Part shown: in pieces, positions 8,447 through 17,557 of the stretch
How positions within the stretch are numbered: the first letter of the stretch is position 1
Layout: the number at the start of each line of letters is the position of its first letter
Source: an uncultured Pelagibacteraceae bacterium
GTDB lineage: Bacteria; Pseudomonadota; Alphaproteobacteria; Pelagibacterales; Pelagibacteraceae
Direction of reading: 5' to 3'
Length of the DNA stretch: 64,000 nt
Assembly: GCA_902590845.1 (NCBI GenBank)
Contig: CACIYJ010000002.1
Span: 1 to 64,000, forward strand
The notes under the pieces: model-generated
What the model was told of the DNA's origin: nothing
Database searches by the model: none
What the model saw: only the letters and a program-made list of their open reading frames with translations
Program-made: the position numbers and the translations under genes

Positions 8447-9244
8447 ATGAGTGATTTAATTTCTCAAAATTTAAATATGATTTTTAAATCTCCAAAAGGA
8501 GAAACGGTTCACGCGCTCAAAGATATAAATTTTACATTAAAAAAAGGTGAATTGTTAACTGTGCTTGGTCCATCAGGATGCGGAAAAACAACTTTATTAA
8601 ATATTGCAGCTGGCTTTCTTCGTCCAACTTCTGGATTAATAAAATTAGGTGAAAAAGAAATTAATGGCCCTGGAGTTGATAGAGGTATGGTTTTCCAACA
8701 AGGTGCTTTGTTTGAATGGTTAACGGTTGCTGAAAATGTAAACTTCGGTTTAAGAATGAAGAAAGAAGATCCAATTAAAACAGCAAAAAAAGTTGAAGAG
8801 TGGCTAGAAATAGTTGGATTAAAAGGTTTTGGAAATACTCCTACTTATCAATTATCTGGTGGGATGCAGCAAAGAGTTGCTCTAGCAAGATGTTTAATCA
8901 ATGATCCTGATTTAATATTAATGGATGAGCCCTTGGGAGCTCTTGATGCTTTAACTAGAGAAAAAATGCAATCTTTAGTTTTAAAAATTTGGAAAGAAAC
9001 AGGAAAAACAATTATTTTAATTACTCACTCGGTTGAGGAAGCTTTGTTATTAGGTGAGCGAGTATATGTGATGGCTCCTAGACCTGGAAGATTACACAAA
9101 GAATATAAACTTCCATTTGCTTCAATGGGTCTAAAAGAAGATTTAAGAGAAATAAAAAACAACAAAGAGTTTGTTGGTAAAAGAGAAGAAATTCTATCCA
9201 TGATTTGGAATATGGAAGAAGAAATAATGGGCAAAGAAATCTAA
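8447..9244 (+). CDS. tauB: Taurine ABC transporter, ATP-binding protein
   Basis: This ABC ATPase has 265 residues. Walker A is GPSGCGKTT at 41-49, the Q-loop is VFQQGALF near 82-89, the signature is LSGGMQQR at 136-143, Walker B is LILMDEP at 156-162, and the switch His is in LITHSVEEA. 'FEWLTVAENVNFGLRM' is typical of the nitrate/sulfonate/taurine subfamily. It powers import through TauC on the cytoplasmic face. The stop is one base before the tauC start, so translation is tightly linked. Confidence 0.92.
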   Translation: MSDLISQNLNMIFKSPKGETVHALKDINFTLKKGELLTVLGPSGCGKTTLLNIAAGFLRPTSGLIKLGEKEINGPGVDRGMVFQQGALFEWLTVAENVNFGLRMKKEDPIKTAKKVEEWLEIVGLKGFGNTPTYQLSGGMQQRVALARCLINDPDLILMDEPLGALDALTREKMQSLVLKIWKETGKTIILITHSVEEALLLGERVYVMAPRPGRLHKEYKLPFASMGLKEDLREIKNNKEFVGKREEILSMIWNMEEEIMGKEI

Positions 9245-9245
9245 A

Positions 9246-11138
9246 ATGATCACAGGAATTGTTACATTTTTAACTATTGTTGCTATTATTGGATCTATTC
9301 TTTATGGAAGAAGATTAATCAAAACTGAAAAGACTGATGCTGTTTTTGGAAACCCTGAAAAAGCTAAAGGAGGAATACATTGGGTTGTGGTTGGATCTAG
9401 CTTCCTTTTATTGTCATGGCTTTACTATTCCTGGGATATAGCAAAATCTTTATATCCAAAATCTGCAAATGAGCTTTGTCAAGTTGCAAAAGTTACTGAA
9501 TCTTTATTATCGTTAAAATATCTTTTCCCTATTGAAGAAAGACAACATAAAAGTACAGCTGTCATTGAGCGTGAAACTGTAAATATAGCAACATACATAT
9601 CTGATATAAAAAATGATTCAGATTTAAAAAATCAAGATAAAGAAAAATTTATAGGCATACTTAATAAAACTCAAGCAATGCTCCCGTCTCTAACTAATGA
9701 AAAATACTTGGAAAGTGAGACTGTGAGTATAGTAGATGAGTTAACAGTTAGAATAAATGAATTAACAGAAAAATTTCCAAAAGATAGCTACCCTTCTTTA
9801 AGTGAAGAGGAAAAAAGCAAAAGAACTGAATCGCTTAAAAAACAACAAGGTTGGGGTGCAACTGGTATGGAAGTGCCTCCTATTCCTGAAACTAAAGTAG
9901 GTCTAAAATTTCATGCAGCATCTCAAGAGTTAGCTGCTATTAGTGATGAGTTTTTTGAAGCCAGAAATCATAATCCAGAATATTTAAAAAAATCAGGAGA
10001 AATCTTTGATGAAATTAAAGAATACAAAGATGGATTAAATGAAAGTCAAGAATTAGAGACAAGATATATAAAAGAAATAAAAAAACTTAATCAAAGAATA
10101 GAATATGCAAGCATCTTTCCTCCTAGTACTTTAATTGGACTAGAAAAATCAATAAGAGCTTTTGATAAAGTTCAAAGAGATGAACAAGGTAGTATAAGAA
10201 CTAAAGATATATTTTTGTTTCCAGCCGGAACAATTGTTGCTAGCGGTCCAACTTGTGCAGAAGATGGACCTGGAAGATGGCTGCCTAAACCATCAGATAC
10301 TTTTAGAATATTTGGAGATCTTTTAAAACCAAGTGTAGGATTTAAAATGGTTCCTATGCTGTGGTATGAAATGATGGGAGTTAATAGAATAGTTGGTTTT
10401 ATTCTTCCAGATTGGATAGCTGATATTTTACCTGGAAAATATCCAGTTCATACTTCTGATGCAAAAGTTGAACCAAACTTTAAAAGTAAAGTTTTAAATG
10501 TTGTTACTGGTGAATTTGAAACATTTAAAATTCCTGTTCCTTCAGGACATATCTGGGATTCTTTTTTAAGAGTATTTTTAGGGTTAATGCTCGGAATAAT
10601 CTTTGGAGTGCCGCTAGGTATATTTATGGGTTTAAATAGATTTGCTAAAGGATTTTTCGATCCTTTGGTCGAACTGTATAGACCTGTGCCTCCACTTGCT
10701 TGGGCTCCATTGGTAATTACGGTTTTTGGAATAGATAACGTAGGTAAAGTATTTTTATTATTCATGGTTGCTTTTTCAATAATGATTATTTCTGCAAGAG
10801 CAGGTGCCTCTGGAACACATCTTTCAAAAATTCATGCTGCGCATTCATTGGGTGCTTCTAAATGGCAAATAATTAGAGAAGTTATATTTCCCAACTCGTT
10901 ACCTGAAATATTAACAGGAATAAGAGTTGCTGTCGGTATGTGTTGGGGAACTTTAGTTGCTGCAGAATTTTTAGCAGGGACTACTGGTATTGGATTTGTT
11001 GAAAACGTTGCGAGAAAATATATGCAATATGAAGTCATTTGGATAACTATTTTCGTTATGGGAATGCTCGGTCTTATTTTTGATGTAACAATTAGAAAAA
11101 TAATTGATAAAACAATTCCATGGCGTGGTAAAGGATGA
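9246..11138 (+). CDS. tauC: Taurine ABC transporter permease with a large N-terminal extension
   Basis: At 630 residues this is more than twice the usual TauC length (about 270). The C-terminal 196 residues (from 435) are the BPD_transp_1 permease domain, with the EAA loop HSLGASKWQIIREVIFPNSL near 533-552. The first 430 residues hold two membrane segments (about 3-20 and 47-64) and then a long hydrophilic, charge-rich stretch with predicted helical character (about 65-320), probably periplasmic. The section before the permease core (about 325-420) includes FPAGTIVASGPTCAEDGPGR. No stop or frameshift separates the parts, so this is one polypeptide. The extension's role is unknown; it may dock the binding protein. 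Its stop overlaps the racemase start by 4 nt. Confidence 0.88.
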   Translation: MITGIVTFLTIVAIIGSILYGRRLIKTEKTDAVFGNPEKAKGGIHWVVVGSSFLLLSWLYYSWDIAKSLYPKSANELCQVAKVTESLLSLKYLFPIEERQHKSTAVIERETVNIATYISDIKNDSDLKNQDKEKFIGILNKTQAMLPSLTNEKYLESETVSIVDELTVRINELTEKFPKDSYPSLSEEEKSKRTESLKKQQGWGATGMEVPPIPETKVGLKFHAASQELAAISDEFFEARNHNPEYLKKSGEIFDEIKEYKDGLNESQELETRYIKEIKKLNQRIEYASIFPPSTLIGLEKSIRAFDKVQRDEQGSIRTKDIFLFPAGTIVASGPTCAEDGPGRWLPKPSDTFRIFGDLLKPSVGFKMVPMLWYEMMGVNRIVGFILPDWIADILPGKYPVHTSDAKVEPNFKSKVLNVVTGEFETFKIPVPSGHIWDSFLRVFLGLMLGIIFGVPLGIFMGLNRFAKGFFDPLVELYRPVPPLAWAPLVITVFGIDNVGKVFLLFMVAFSIMIISARAGASGTHLSKIHAAHSLGASKWQIIREVIFPNSLPEILTGIRVAVGMCWGTLVAAEFLAGTTGIGFVENVARKYMQYEVIWITIFVMGMLGLIFDVTIRKIIDKTIPWRGKG

Positions 11139-11830
11139 TTGGTATTTTAGGCGGGATGGGAACTCAAGCTGGTCTTGATTTCTGCAATAAATTAGCAAAA
11201 CTAAATAAAGGCAAAACAGATCAGAAGTATCCGTTGTTTGTCTTATATAATAAATCAAATATTCCTGGCCGGCCTGAAAATCTTCATAGATATAATAAAG
11301 TTTTAAAAAGTCTTCTTGCTGGATGTAAATTCTTAGAAAAAAATAAATGCAAGTTCATTGTTATTCCATGTAATACAGCTCACTATTGGTATAACGATCT
11401 ACAGAAAAAAACTAGAATTCCTATCATAAGCATGCCTAGAGAAGTTTATTTACACGCTATAAAAAAATGTAAGAAAAATTCTAAAATAGGACTGTTAGCT
11501 ACAGAAGGAACTATAAAAACTGGAGTTTATAGTAAGTTTTTTGATAAAAAATTTAAATTAATTCACCCAATTAAATCTATTCAATCTAAAAATATAAACA
11601 AAGCAATCAAATTAGTTAAAATGGGAAAAATCAAAAATGCAGCAAAAGCCATAAAACCTGCTGTAAACTTTTTGATTAAAATGAAATGTAAAAAAATAAT
11701 ACTAGGATGTACAGAGCTTCCTATAGCAATATTTGCTTTTAAATCCTTTCAAAAGATAAAAAAATCAAAAACTTTTCTAGATCCTAATTTAATATTAGCC
11801 AATTCTTCTATGAAGAAATATAAAAGCTAA
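11135..11830 (+). CDS. Aspartate/glutamate racemase family protein
   Basis: The 231-residue protein carries all family marks: N-terminal GILGGMGTQAGLDF, the first catalytic cysteine in IPCNTAHYWY and the second in ILGCTELPIA. Enzymes of this family racemise aspartate, glutamate or related amino acids without cofactors, using the two cysteines. The ATG overlaps the tauC stop by 4 nt, so it is translated with the taurine transporter. Its link to taurine use is unclear; it may act on another imported or produced amino acid. It is convergent with the epoxide hydrolase gene, overlapping it by 4 nt. Confidence 0.85.
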   Translation: MIGILGGMGTQAGLDFCNKLAKLNKGKTDQKYPLFVLYNKSNIPGRPENLHRYNKVLKSLLAGCKFLEKNKCKFIVIPCNTAHYWYNDLQKKTRIPIISMPREVYLHAIKKCKKNSKIGLLATEGTIKTGVYSKFFDKKFKLIHPIKSIQSKNINKAIKLVKMGKIKNAAKAIKPAVNFLIKMKCKKIILGCTELPIAIFAFKSFQKIKKSKTFLDPNLILANSSMKKYKS

Positions 11831-12969
11831 CGTATTGTTCTGGCAAACTTCACAACATCTTGAATTAAAAGATCTGGTTGTTCCATTGCAGCAAAATGTC
11901 CGCCTTTGGGCATTTTAGTTAATTGTTTTATGTTAAATATTCTATCAAGATAAGATTTAGGCGGCCATTCAGACATCTCGGCAGGAAACATTGCTATTCC
12001 AGTCGGTGTTTTAATTTGTGTAAAGTTTTTTGGAAAAAATCTACCGCCCTCTTCTCTTCTTCCATAATATATCCATGATGCAGTGTTGAAAGTTTTGGTA
12101 ATAATATAAACCATTATATTTGCCAAAAGAATATCTTTTGAATAAATGCTTTCCAAATCTTTGTTCTTTAAATCAGACCAGAAATACATCTTCTCAAGTA
12201 TCCAAGCAGCAATACCTACAGGACTGTCCATCATACTGTAGCTTAAAGTTTGAGGTTTGGTTGCTTGTTGTGTTCTATAACCATCTTGCATAATTTGATC
12301 TTTATCAAACTTATTCTGCCAATCTTTTTCTTCCTGTGTTTGTGGTCCATCCGGCAAACGCATTGTTAAACAATTAATATGTATAGCCTTACATGTTTTA
12401 GAGTGATCATAAGCTAACCAATTGCAGATTGTTGCACCCCAATCTCCTCCTTGAGCTAAATAATTTTTATAACCAAGATTTTTTACCATAAAATTATTAA
12501 GAATTTCGGACATTTTTCTAGGTCCAATTGGGCGTGTTGGTCTTCCAGAAAAACCAAATCCAGGTAGAGAAGGAATGATAACATCAAAAGCATCTTTTTC
12601 TTTTCCACCAAATTTTTCTGGGTGAGCAAGTTTTTCGATTATATGTAAGAACTCAACAATTGATCCAGGCCATCCATGCATTAAAAGTAATGGCATAGCT
12701 TTTGATCCGCTACCTTTTTCTAGTATGTAATGAATCTTTATTCCATCAACATCAGTTGTATAATTTGAAAATTTATTAATTTCTTTTTCATGTTTTTTCC
12801 AATTAAATTTATTAACCCAATAATCTGAGATTTCTTTCATGTAATCTAGATTGGTTCCATACTCCCAACCTCCATCGTCTGGCATTTCATGCCAAGGATA
12901 ATTTTTTACTTTAAGATTGATTTCTTTAAGAATGTTATCTGAAACATTCAATTTAAATGATTTTGTCAT
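11827..12969 (-). CDS. Epoxide hydrolase (EHN domain, alpha/beta hydrolase)
   Basis: The 380 residues have the N-terminal EHN domain (WHEMPDDGGWEYGTN region) and an alpha/beta hydrolase core. The oxyanion element is LLMHGWPGSIVEF, the nucleophile Asp is in GGDWGATICNW, and the catalytic His is in MPKGGHFAAMEQPDLL. This matches microsomal-type epoxide hydrolases of the juvenile-hormone group. The substrate is not predictable. It lies 5 nt downstream of an aldehyde dehydrogenase, so the two likely form an operon for oxidised hydrocarbon or aldehyde processing. Confidence 0.85.
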   Translation of the reverse strand: MTKSFKLNVSDNILKEINLKVKNYPWHEMPDDGGWEYGTNLDYMKEISDYWVNKFNWKKHEKEINKFSNYTTDVDGIKIHYILEKGSGSKAMPLLLMHGWPGSIVEFLHIIEKLAHPEKFGGKEKDAFDVIIPSLPGFGFSGRPTRPIGPRKMSEILNNFMVKNLGYKNYLAQGGDWGATICNWLAYDHSKTCKAIHINCLTMRLPDGPQTQEEKDWQNKFDKDQIMQDGYRTQQATKPQTLSYSMMDSPVGIAAWILEKMYFWSDLKNKDLESIYSKDILLANIMVYIITKTFNTASWIYYGRREEGGRFFPKNFTQIKTPTGIAMFPAEMSEWPPKSYLDRIFNIKQLTKMPKGGHFAAMEQPDLLIQDVVKFARTIR

Positions 12970-12974
12970 TGATT

Positions 12975-14459
12975 TTATGAGTGACTAATCCAAATAGTTT
13001 TCGTTTGAAGATATTGATTTAAAGATTCAGTTCCTTGATCTCTGCTTAAAGAACCTGATTGCTTATATCCTCCAAATGGAGTTTTAATATCGCCTTCTGA
13101 AAAAGTATTAACTGATACTGTTCCACACGGTAAACTTTTTGCAAAATGAAATGCTTTATAAATGTCTTGTGTAAATACACTCGCGCATAAACCATATTTT
13201 GAATTGCTTGCTATTTTTAGGGCCTCTTCCTCATTAGAAAATGTGAGAACTCCTAACACAGGGCCAAATATTTCTTCTTGAGCTATTGTCATATTTTCTT
13301 TTAAATTATCAAATAAAGTAGGTTTGGCATAAAATCCTTTTTGCCCCTTGTCAGAAACTCCTCCTAATAAAAGTTTAGCGCCTTCGTCAATTCCTTTTTG
13401 TATAAATCCATCAACGATTGATAAATGTTTCTTTGAAATCATAGAACCCATGTTTGATGAAGGATCGAGAGGGTCACCTACTTTTAAAGCTTTTACTCTT
13501 TTTGCAACTTTGTCTAAAAACTCATCTTTAATTTTACTATGAATTAATTGTCTCATATTTGCAGAACAGTTCTGACCGCCATTCCAAAAAGCAGAATTAA
13601 TAGAATCATTTATTAAATCTTCATTAATTTTTGCATCTTCTAAAACTATGAATGGGCTTTTTCCACCCATCTCTAAACCTACAGGTTTGAGATTACTCTC
13701 TCCAGAATACTTCATTAAAAACCCACCGACCTCTGTTGAACCTGTAAATGAAATAGCATTAATATCATTATGTCTTCCTAGTGCTTCACCTACATCCCCA
13801 TAACCAGGTAAAACATTTAAAACTCCATCAGGAATTCCTGCTTCTTGGGCAATCTTAGCAACTCTTATTGCTGTCAATGGCGTGTCTTCAGCTGGTTTAA
13901 TAATAATTGAACATCCTGCTGCTAAAGCTGGAGCCATCTTCCAAACCGCCATCATTAAAGGAAAATTCCAAGGAACTATTCCGGCAACAACTCCTATTGG
14001 TTCTTTAACTATTAAACTTGTTGTTGAAGGATCAGTAGATCCAATCTTTCCAAAAACTTTATCGATTAATTCTCCGTACCATTGAAAGTGCATAGGGGCA
14101 TCATTAGCTACTTCATTTATACAGTCGCCAATTAATTTACCTGTATCTACGCTTTCAAGAACTGAATTTTCTACTCCGTGTTTTCTTAATAATTCTGCAA
14201 ACTTTAATAAAATATCTTTTCTAAATTCCGGAGAAGTTTTAGACCAAACACCACTATCAAAAGCTTTTCTTGATACTTTAACAGCTAAATCAACATCTTT
14301 AGAATTACATTTTGCTACTAAGCATAGCGCCTCATCTGTTGCAGGATTTATTGTTTCAAACTTGTTTCCATCAATAGCATCAACATATTTACCGTCAATA
14401 AAAGCTCTACCCTCAAATTTAATTTTTGATGCGATAGTTTTATAGTTTGTATTTGTCAT
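12975..14459 (-). CDS. NAD(P)-dependent aldehyde dehydrogenase
   Basis: This is a typical class I/II ALDH at 494 aa. GVVAGIVPWNFPLMM and KPAEDTPLTA line the cofactor pocket, ISFTGSTEVGG holds the Rossmann glycine, and the general-base Glu is in GLEMGGKSPF. The nucleophile Cys is in GGQNCSANMR. The substrate cannot be fixed. It resembles gamma-aminobutyraldehyde or betaine-aldehyde-like enzymes. A role on sulfoacetaldehyde is conceivable in this neighbourhood but is not shown. It is upstream in a two-gene unit with the epoxide hydrolase. Confidence 0.88.
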   Translation of the reverse strand: MTNTNYKTIASKIKFEGRAFIDGKYVDAIDGNKFETINPATDEALCLVAKCNSKDVDLAVKVSRKAFDSGVWSKTSPEFRKDILLKFAELLRKHGVENSVLESVDTGKLIGDCINEVANDAPMHFQWYGELIDKVFGKIGSTDPSTTSLIVKEPIGVVAGIVPWNFPLMMAVWKMAPALAAGCSIIIKPAEDTPLTAIRVAKIAQEAGIPDGVLNVLPGYGDVGEALGRHNDINAISFTGSTEVGGFLMKYSGESNLKPVGLEMGGKSPFIVLEDAKINEDLINDSINSAFWNGGQNCSANMRQLIHSKIKDEFLDKVAKRVKALKVGDPLDPSSNMGSMISKKHLSIVDGFIQKGIDEGAKLLLGGVSDKGQKGFYAKPTLFDNLKENMTIAQEEIFGPVLGVLTFSNEEEALKIASNSKYGLCASVFTQDIYKAFHFAKSLPCGTVSVNTFSEGDIKTPFGGYKQSGSLSRDQGTESLNQYLQTKTIWISHS

Positions 14460-14507
14460 GATTTATAAATAGATTACCCTAAATATTTAAAACCGTATAG
14501 TACGATA

Positions 14508-14942
14508 ATGAAAAAATTCCTTTTAATCATTCTGCTAATTTATCCTTTAAATCTATTAGCTGTAGAAAAAACAAAGGAAGAAAAAGTAGCAAAATATATA
14601 ATAGAGAATATTCAAAAAGATTATGTTGCTTGCTATAGTTTTTATAAAATAGGAGCAGAAATTTTTAAAAAAGCTGGAAAAGAAAAACATATTATTGAAA
14701 GTTTGGAAAAAAGTGCAGATGTTACTTTAAAATTTAATCATGACTTAGGTGAAGTTTTGGGTTTAAAGCCTGAAACTATGGCTAAAACAACTAAACAAGA
14801 AGTAAAAAAATTTACTAAAATAGCAAAAAAAGATTTTTCATCTTTGGCTAAAAAATATGGTCTTTTGTGTAAAAATTTAGTTGAAAATCAAAAACAAAGA
14901 ATTGATTACTGGGAAAAGAAAGGAAACAAAAAAATTAAGTGA
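14508..14942 (+). CDS. Secreted protein of unknown function
   Basis: The 144 residues begin with a signal peptide (about 1-18, MKKFLLIILLIYPLNLLA). The mature part is Lys-rich and looks largely helical, with two Cys (in VACYSFYK and YGLLCKNL) that could form a disulfide. No family is recognised. The stop overlaps the GTG start of the Ldh2-like gene by 4 nt, so it is probably co-transcribed with that gene and the downstream phosphate acetyltransferase. Confidence 0.7.
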   Translation: MKKFLLIILLIYPLNLLAVEKTKEEKVAKYIIENIQKDYVACYSFYKIGAEIFKKAGKEKHIIESLEKSADVTLKFNHDLGEVLGLKPETMAKTTKQEVKKFTKIAKKDFSSLAKKYGLLCKNLVENQKQRIDYWEKKGNKKIK

Positions 14943-15947
14943 AAAAAAATATATTAAAAACAAAATTAAAAAAGATTTTTAGCAAACATCAATTATCAAA
15001 CAAACATTCAGAAATTTGTGCTAATTACTTAATTAAAGCAGAACTTGTTGAAGCTAAATCTCATGGCTTAACAAGACTTAAAATGTATTGTGATCGAATA
15101 AAAAAAAGATTGATTAATCCAAAACCAAAAATAAAAATAAAGAAAATAAGCTCATCTATTTCTCATATTAATGCAGATAATAGTATTGGCTTTGTGTCAG
15201 CTGACATAGCGATTAATCAAGCAATAAAAAAATGCAAAAAAAACTGGAATTGGTTTAGTTGCAGTAAAAAAAAGTGGTCATTATGGATTATCTAGTTTTT
15301 ATGCTGAGCAAGCTGTAAAAAAAAATCTAATAGTTTTTTGCTTTACAAATGCTCCTCCTGCTCTAGCTCCTCATGGAGCAAAAAAATCTTTATTTGGAAC
15401 TAATCCAATTTGTTTTGGGGTTCCGACCGGTAAAGTTCCTTTTGTTTTAGATGCGTCAACTTCAATAATTAATAGAGGAAAAATAAGACGAGCGCATAAA
15501 CTTGGTGAAAAAATTCCATATGGTGTTGCCCTAAATAAATCTGGTAAAATTACAACTAATGCTAAAGAAGCTTTATTGGGAACTCAGCTTCCTATCGCTA
15601 GCTTTAAAGGTTCTGGTTTGGCTTGGATGGTTGATATTCTAAGCGGTGTTTTAACCGGGAGTAGCCACGGAGGAAAAACAAAAGATCCTTTTGATGATTT
15701 TACTGGCCCACAAAACGTAGGTCATTTATTTATTACAATTAATCCTAAAGTTTTTATAGGGAAAAATTTTATGAAAGAAATGAAAAAAAATATTAAACTT
15801 GTAAAAAAACTTCCAAAAGCAAAAGGTTTTAGTTCAATTCTATACCCAGGAGAAAAAAAAAATAAAACATATAAAAAGAATTTAAATAAAGATATATCTA
15901 TACCTTCAAAAATTTTAAAAGAAATGGATGAATTAAATGCTATCTAA
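14939..15947 (+). pseudogene. Ldh2/MDH2-family dehydrogenase split by one frameshift at an A8 run
   Basis: Two frames together encode a near full-length (about 335 aa) malate/lactate/sulfolactate dehydrogenase of the Ldh2 family. Frame one (GTG at 14939) ends at a stop at 15293-15295. The true continuation starts at the eight A bases at 15236-15243, giving KKTGIGLVAVKKSGHYGLSS, then TNAPPALAPHGAKKSLFGTN, and ends at 15947. No stop occurs in the second frame. Removing one A restores the whole protein. The family oxidises 2-hydroxyacids with NAD and includes ComC, the (R)-sulfolactate dehydrogenase, which would fit the sulfonate genes nearby. It could be a sequencing artefact, recent decay, or expression by slippage on A8. 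Confidence 0.85.
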
Positions 15948-16845
15948 AAAAGAAATTATCTGTCCCGAAAATCTATTGAAAATTGCTAAAACTAAAGGCC
16001 CTGTAAAGGTGGTGATTGTTAACGCTGGTAAATCTGTTTCAATAGAATCGACTAAACAAGCGGTAGATGAAGGTTTAATAAATCCAATTTTTGTTGGAGA
16101 CAAATCAATTATAGAAAAATTGGCAAAAGATATTAAATGGGATATTTCAAGATACGAAATTATTCATGAACCAGTAGAAAACAACACTGCATTAATTTCA
16201 GCTAAAATGGCAAGTGAAGGTAAAGTTAAAATAATAGTTAAGGGCCATATTCATACTGATGTCTTGATGAAAGCAGTTTTAAAAAGAAATTTAAATCTAA
16301 TAGGTAAAAAAAGGTTAAGCCACATATGGCATATGACATTAGAAAAAAATGACAAGCCTTTTATTATTACAGACGGTGCTTTAAATGTTTTACCAAAGTT
16401 AGAAACAAAAATGCATATCTTAAAAAATTCCGTGGAATTTTCAAAAAGAATTGGGATTAGTAAACCTAAGGTGTCAATCTTATCAGCTACAGAAGAAGTT
16501 TTAGAAAGTATGCCCAGTTCTAAAGAAGCTAAAGAGCTTACAGAAAGAGCATCAAATGAAGGTATTGAAGCTGAAGTCTTTGGTCCAATGGCTTTTGATA
16601 ATTCAGTATCAGAAAAAGCAGCTCAAATAAAAGGAATTAAGAATGCCGTTGCAGGTAAAACAGATATTTTATTAGTTCCTAATGTTGAGACTGGAAATGC
16701 TCTAGTTAAGATGATGATTTATTTTATGGGAGCTTGTGCAGCTGGTGTAGTTATTGGTGGTAAAGTCCCTGTTGTAATTACAAGTCGTGCTGATGATACT
16801 CAAGCACGTTTAGCCTCAATAGCAGCAGCTGTAGTAGCGCTTTGA
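15937..16845 (+). CDS. pta: Phosphate acetyltransferase (Pta/Ptb family)
   Basis: The 302-aa protein is a single-domain phosphate acetyl/butyryl transferase: VKVVIVNAGKSVSIES, NPIFVGDKSI, IVKGHIHTDVLMKAVL, FIITDGALNVLP, then LLVPNVETGNALVKMM and VPVVITSRADD near the C-terminus. It converts acetyl phosphate and CoA to acetyl-CoA. This matches the Pta variant used after Xsc, which produces acetyl phosphate from sulfoacetaldehyde. It overlaps the end of the broken dehydrogenase gene by 11 nt and the next methyltransferase start by 1 nt. It has no frameshift itself. Ptb-type butyryl activity cannot be excluded. Confidence 0.85.
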   Translation: MLSKKEIICPENLLKIAKTKGPVKVVIVNAGKSVSIESTKQAVDEGLINPIFVGDKSIIEKLAKDIKWDISRYEIIHEPVENNTALISAKMASEGKVKIIVKGHIHTDVLMKAVLKRNLNLIGKKRLSHIWHMTLEKNDKPFIITDGALNVLPKLETKMHILKNSVEFSKRIGISKPKVSILSATEEVLESMPSSKEAKELTERASNEGIEAEVFGPMAFDNSVSEKAAQIKGIKNAVAGKTDILLVPNVETGNALVKMMIYFMGACAAGVVIGGKVPVVITSRADDTQARLASIAAAVVAL

Positions 16846-17556
16846 TGAAGGAATTAAAGAATTGGGATAATAAAACTTGGCTTGCCTCAGAAAAATACAT
16901 TTCATCTTTTCATAAATTTCTTAAAAAAAAAATTAAAATTAATAAAAACACTAAAATTTTAGATATCGGCTGCGGAAGAGCAAATATTATTAGCTTTCTT
17001 CATAAAAAATATAAATTTACAAAAAAACCAATAGGAATAGATATTGTTAAAAATAAAAATCTTAGAAAAAATATTATTTTTAAAAAAATTGATGCAATTA
17101 AATATGTTAAAAATAAAAATCAAATTTTTGATTTAATATTAATAAAACAAACTATTCATTTTTTTTCAAAAAAAAAGATAAATACTCTATTAAATTTATG
17201 CAAAAAAAAGACTAAAAAAGAATGGTGTAATTTTAATTTTTTCACTCAAAACAAAAAACAATCAAATTCCAACATTTAGATTGATGAAGATCAAACTTAA
17301 TCGAAGTCTTAAAAAAGATGAAATTTTGATCAAACTTATAAAAAAAAATCTTAAAAAGTTTTCCTTCTCAACATTTAAACATAAAGTTATAGTTAGAAAA
17401 TCTGATTATATAAAAATGTTAAAAAATCGATTTATTTCATGTTTAATCAACGTCTCGAAAAAGGAAATTATAAAAGGCACTAAAGAAATAAAAAATAATT
17501 ATAGAAATTTTATCAATTTTGAAGATATTTTAGAATGTATCATGTACAAAAATTAG
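16845..17556 (+). pseudogene. Class I SAM methyltransferase split by one frameshift at an A8 run
   Basis: The first frame (ATG 16845) contains TKILDIGCGRANIISFL, a classic SAM motif I, and runs to a stop at 17277-17279. At the eight A bases at 17202-17209 the correct reading shifts: the other frame gives LKKNGVILIFSLKTKNN and continues open to 17556, with a C-terminal lysine-rich part. Deleting one A yields a single protein of about 236 aa. Function beyond SAM-dependent methylation is unknown. The lesion is the same type as that in the Ldh2-like gene 2 kb upstream. Confidence 0.75.
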
Positions 17557-17557
17557 A

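Noticed and set aside
10448-11258. Several long antisense frames inside tauC
   Set aside because: They are shadows of the coding frame, lack ribosome binding sites and encode no recognisable domain.
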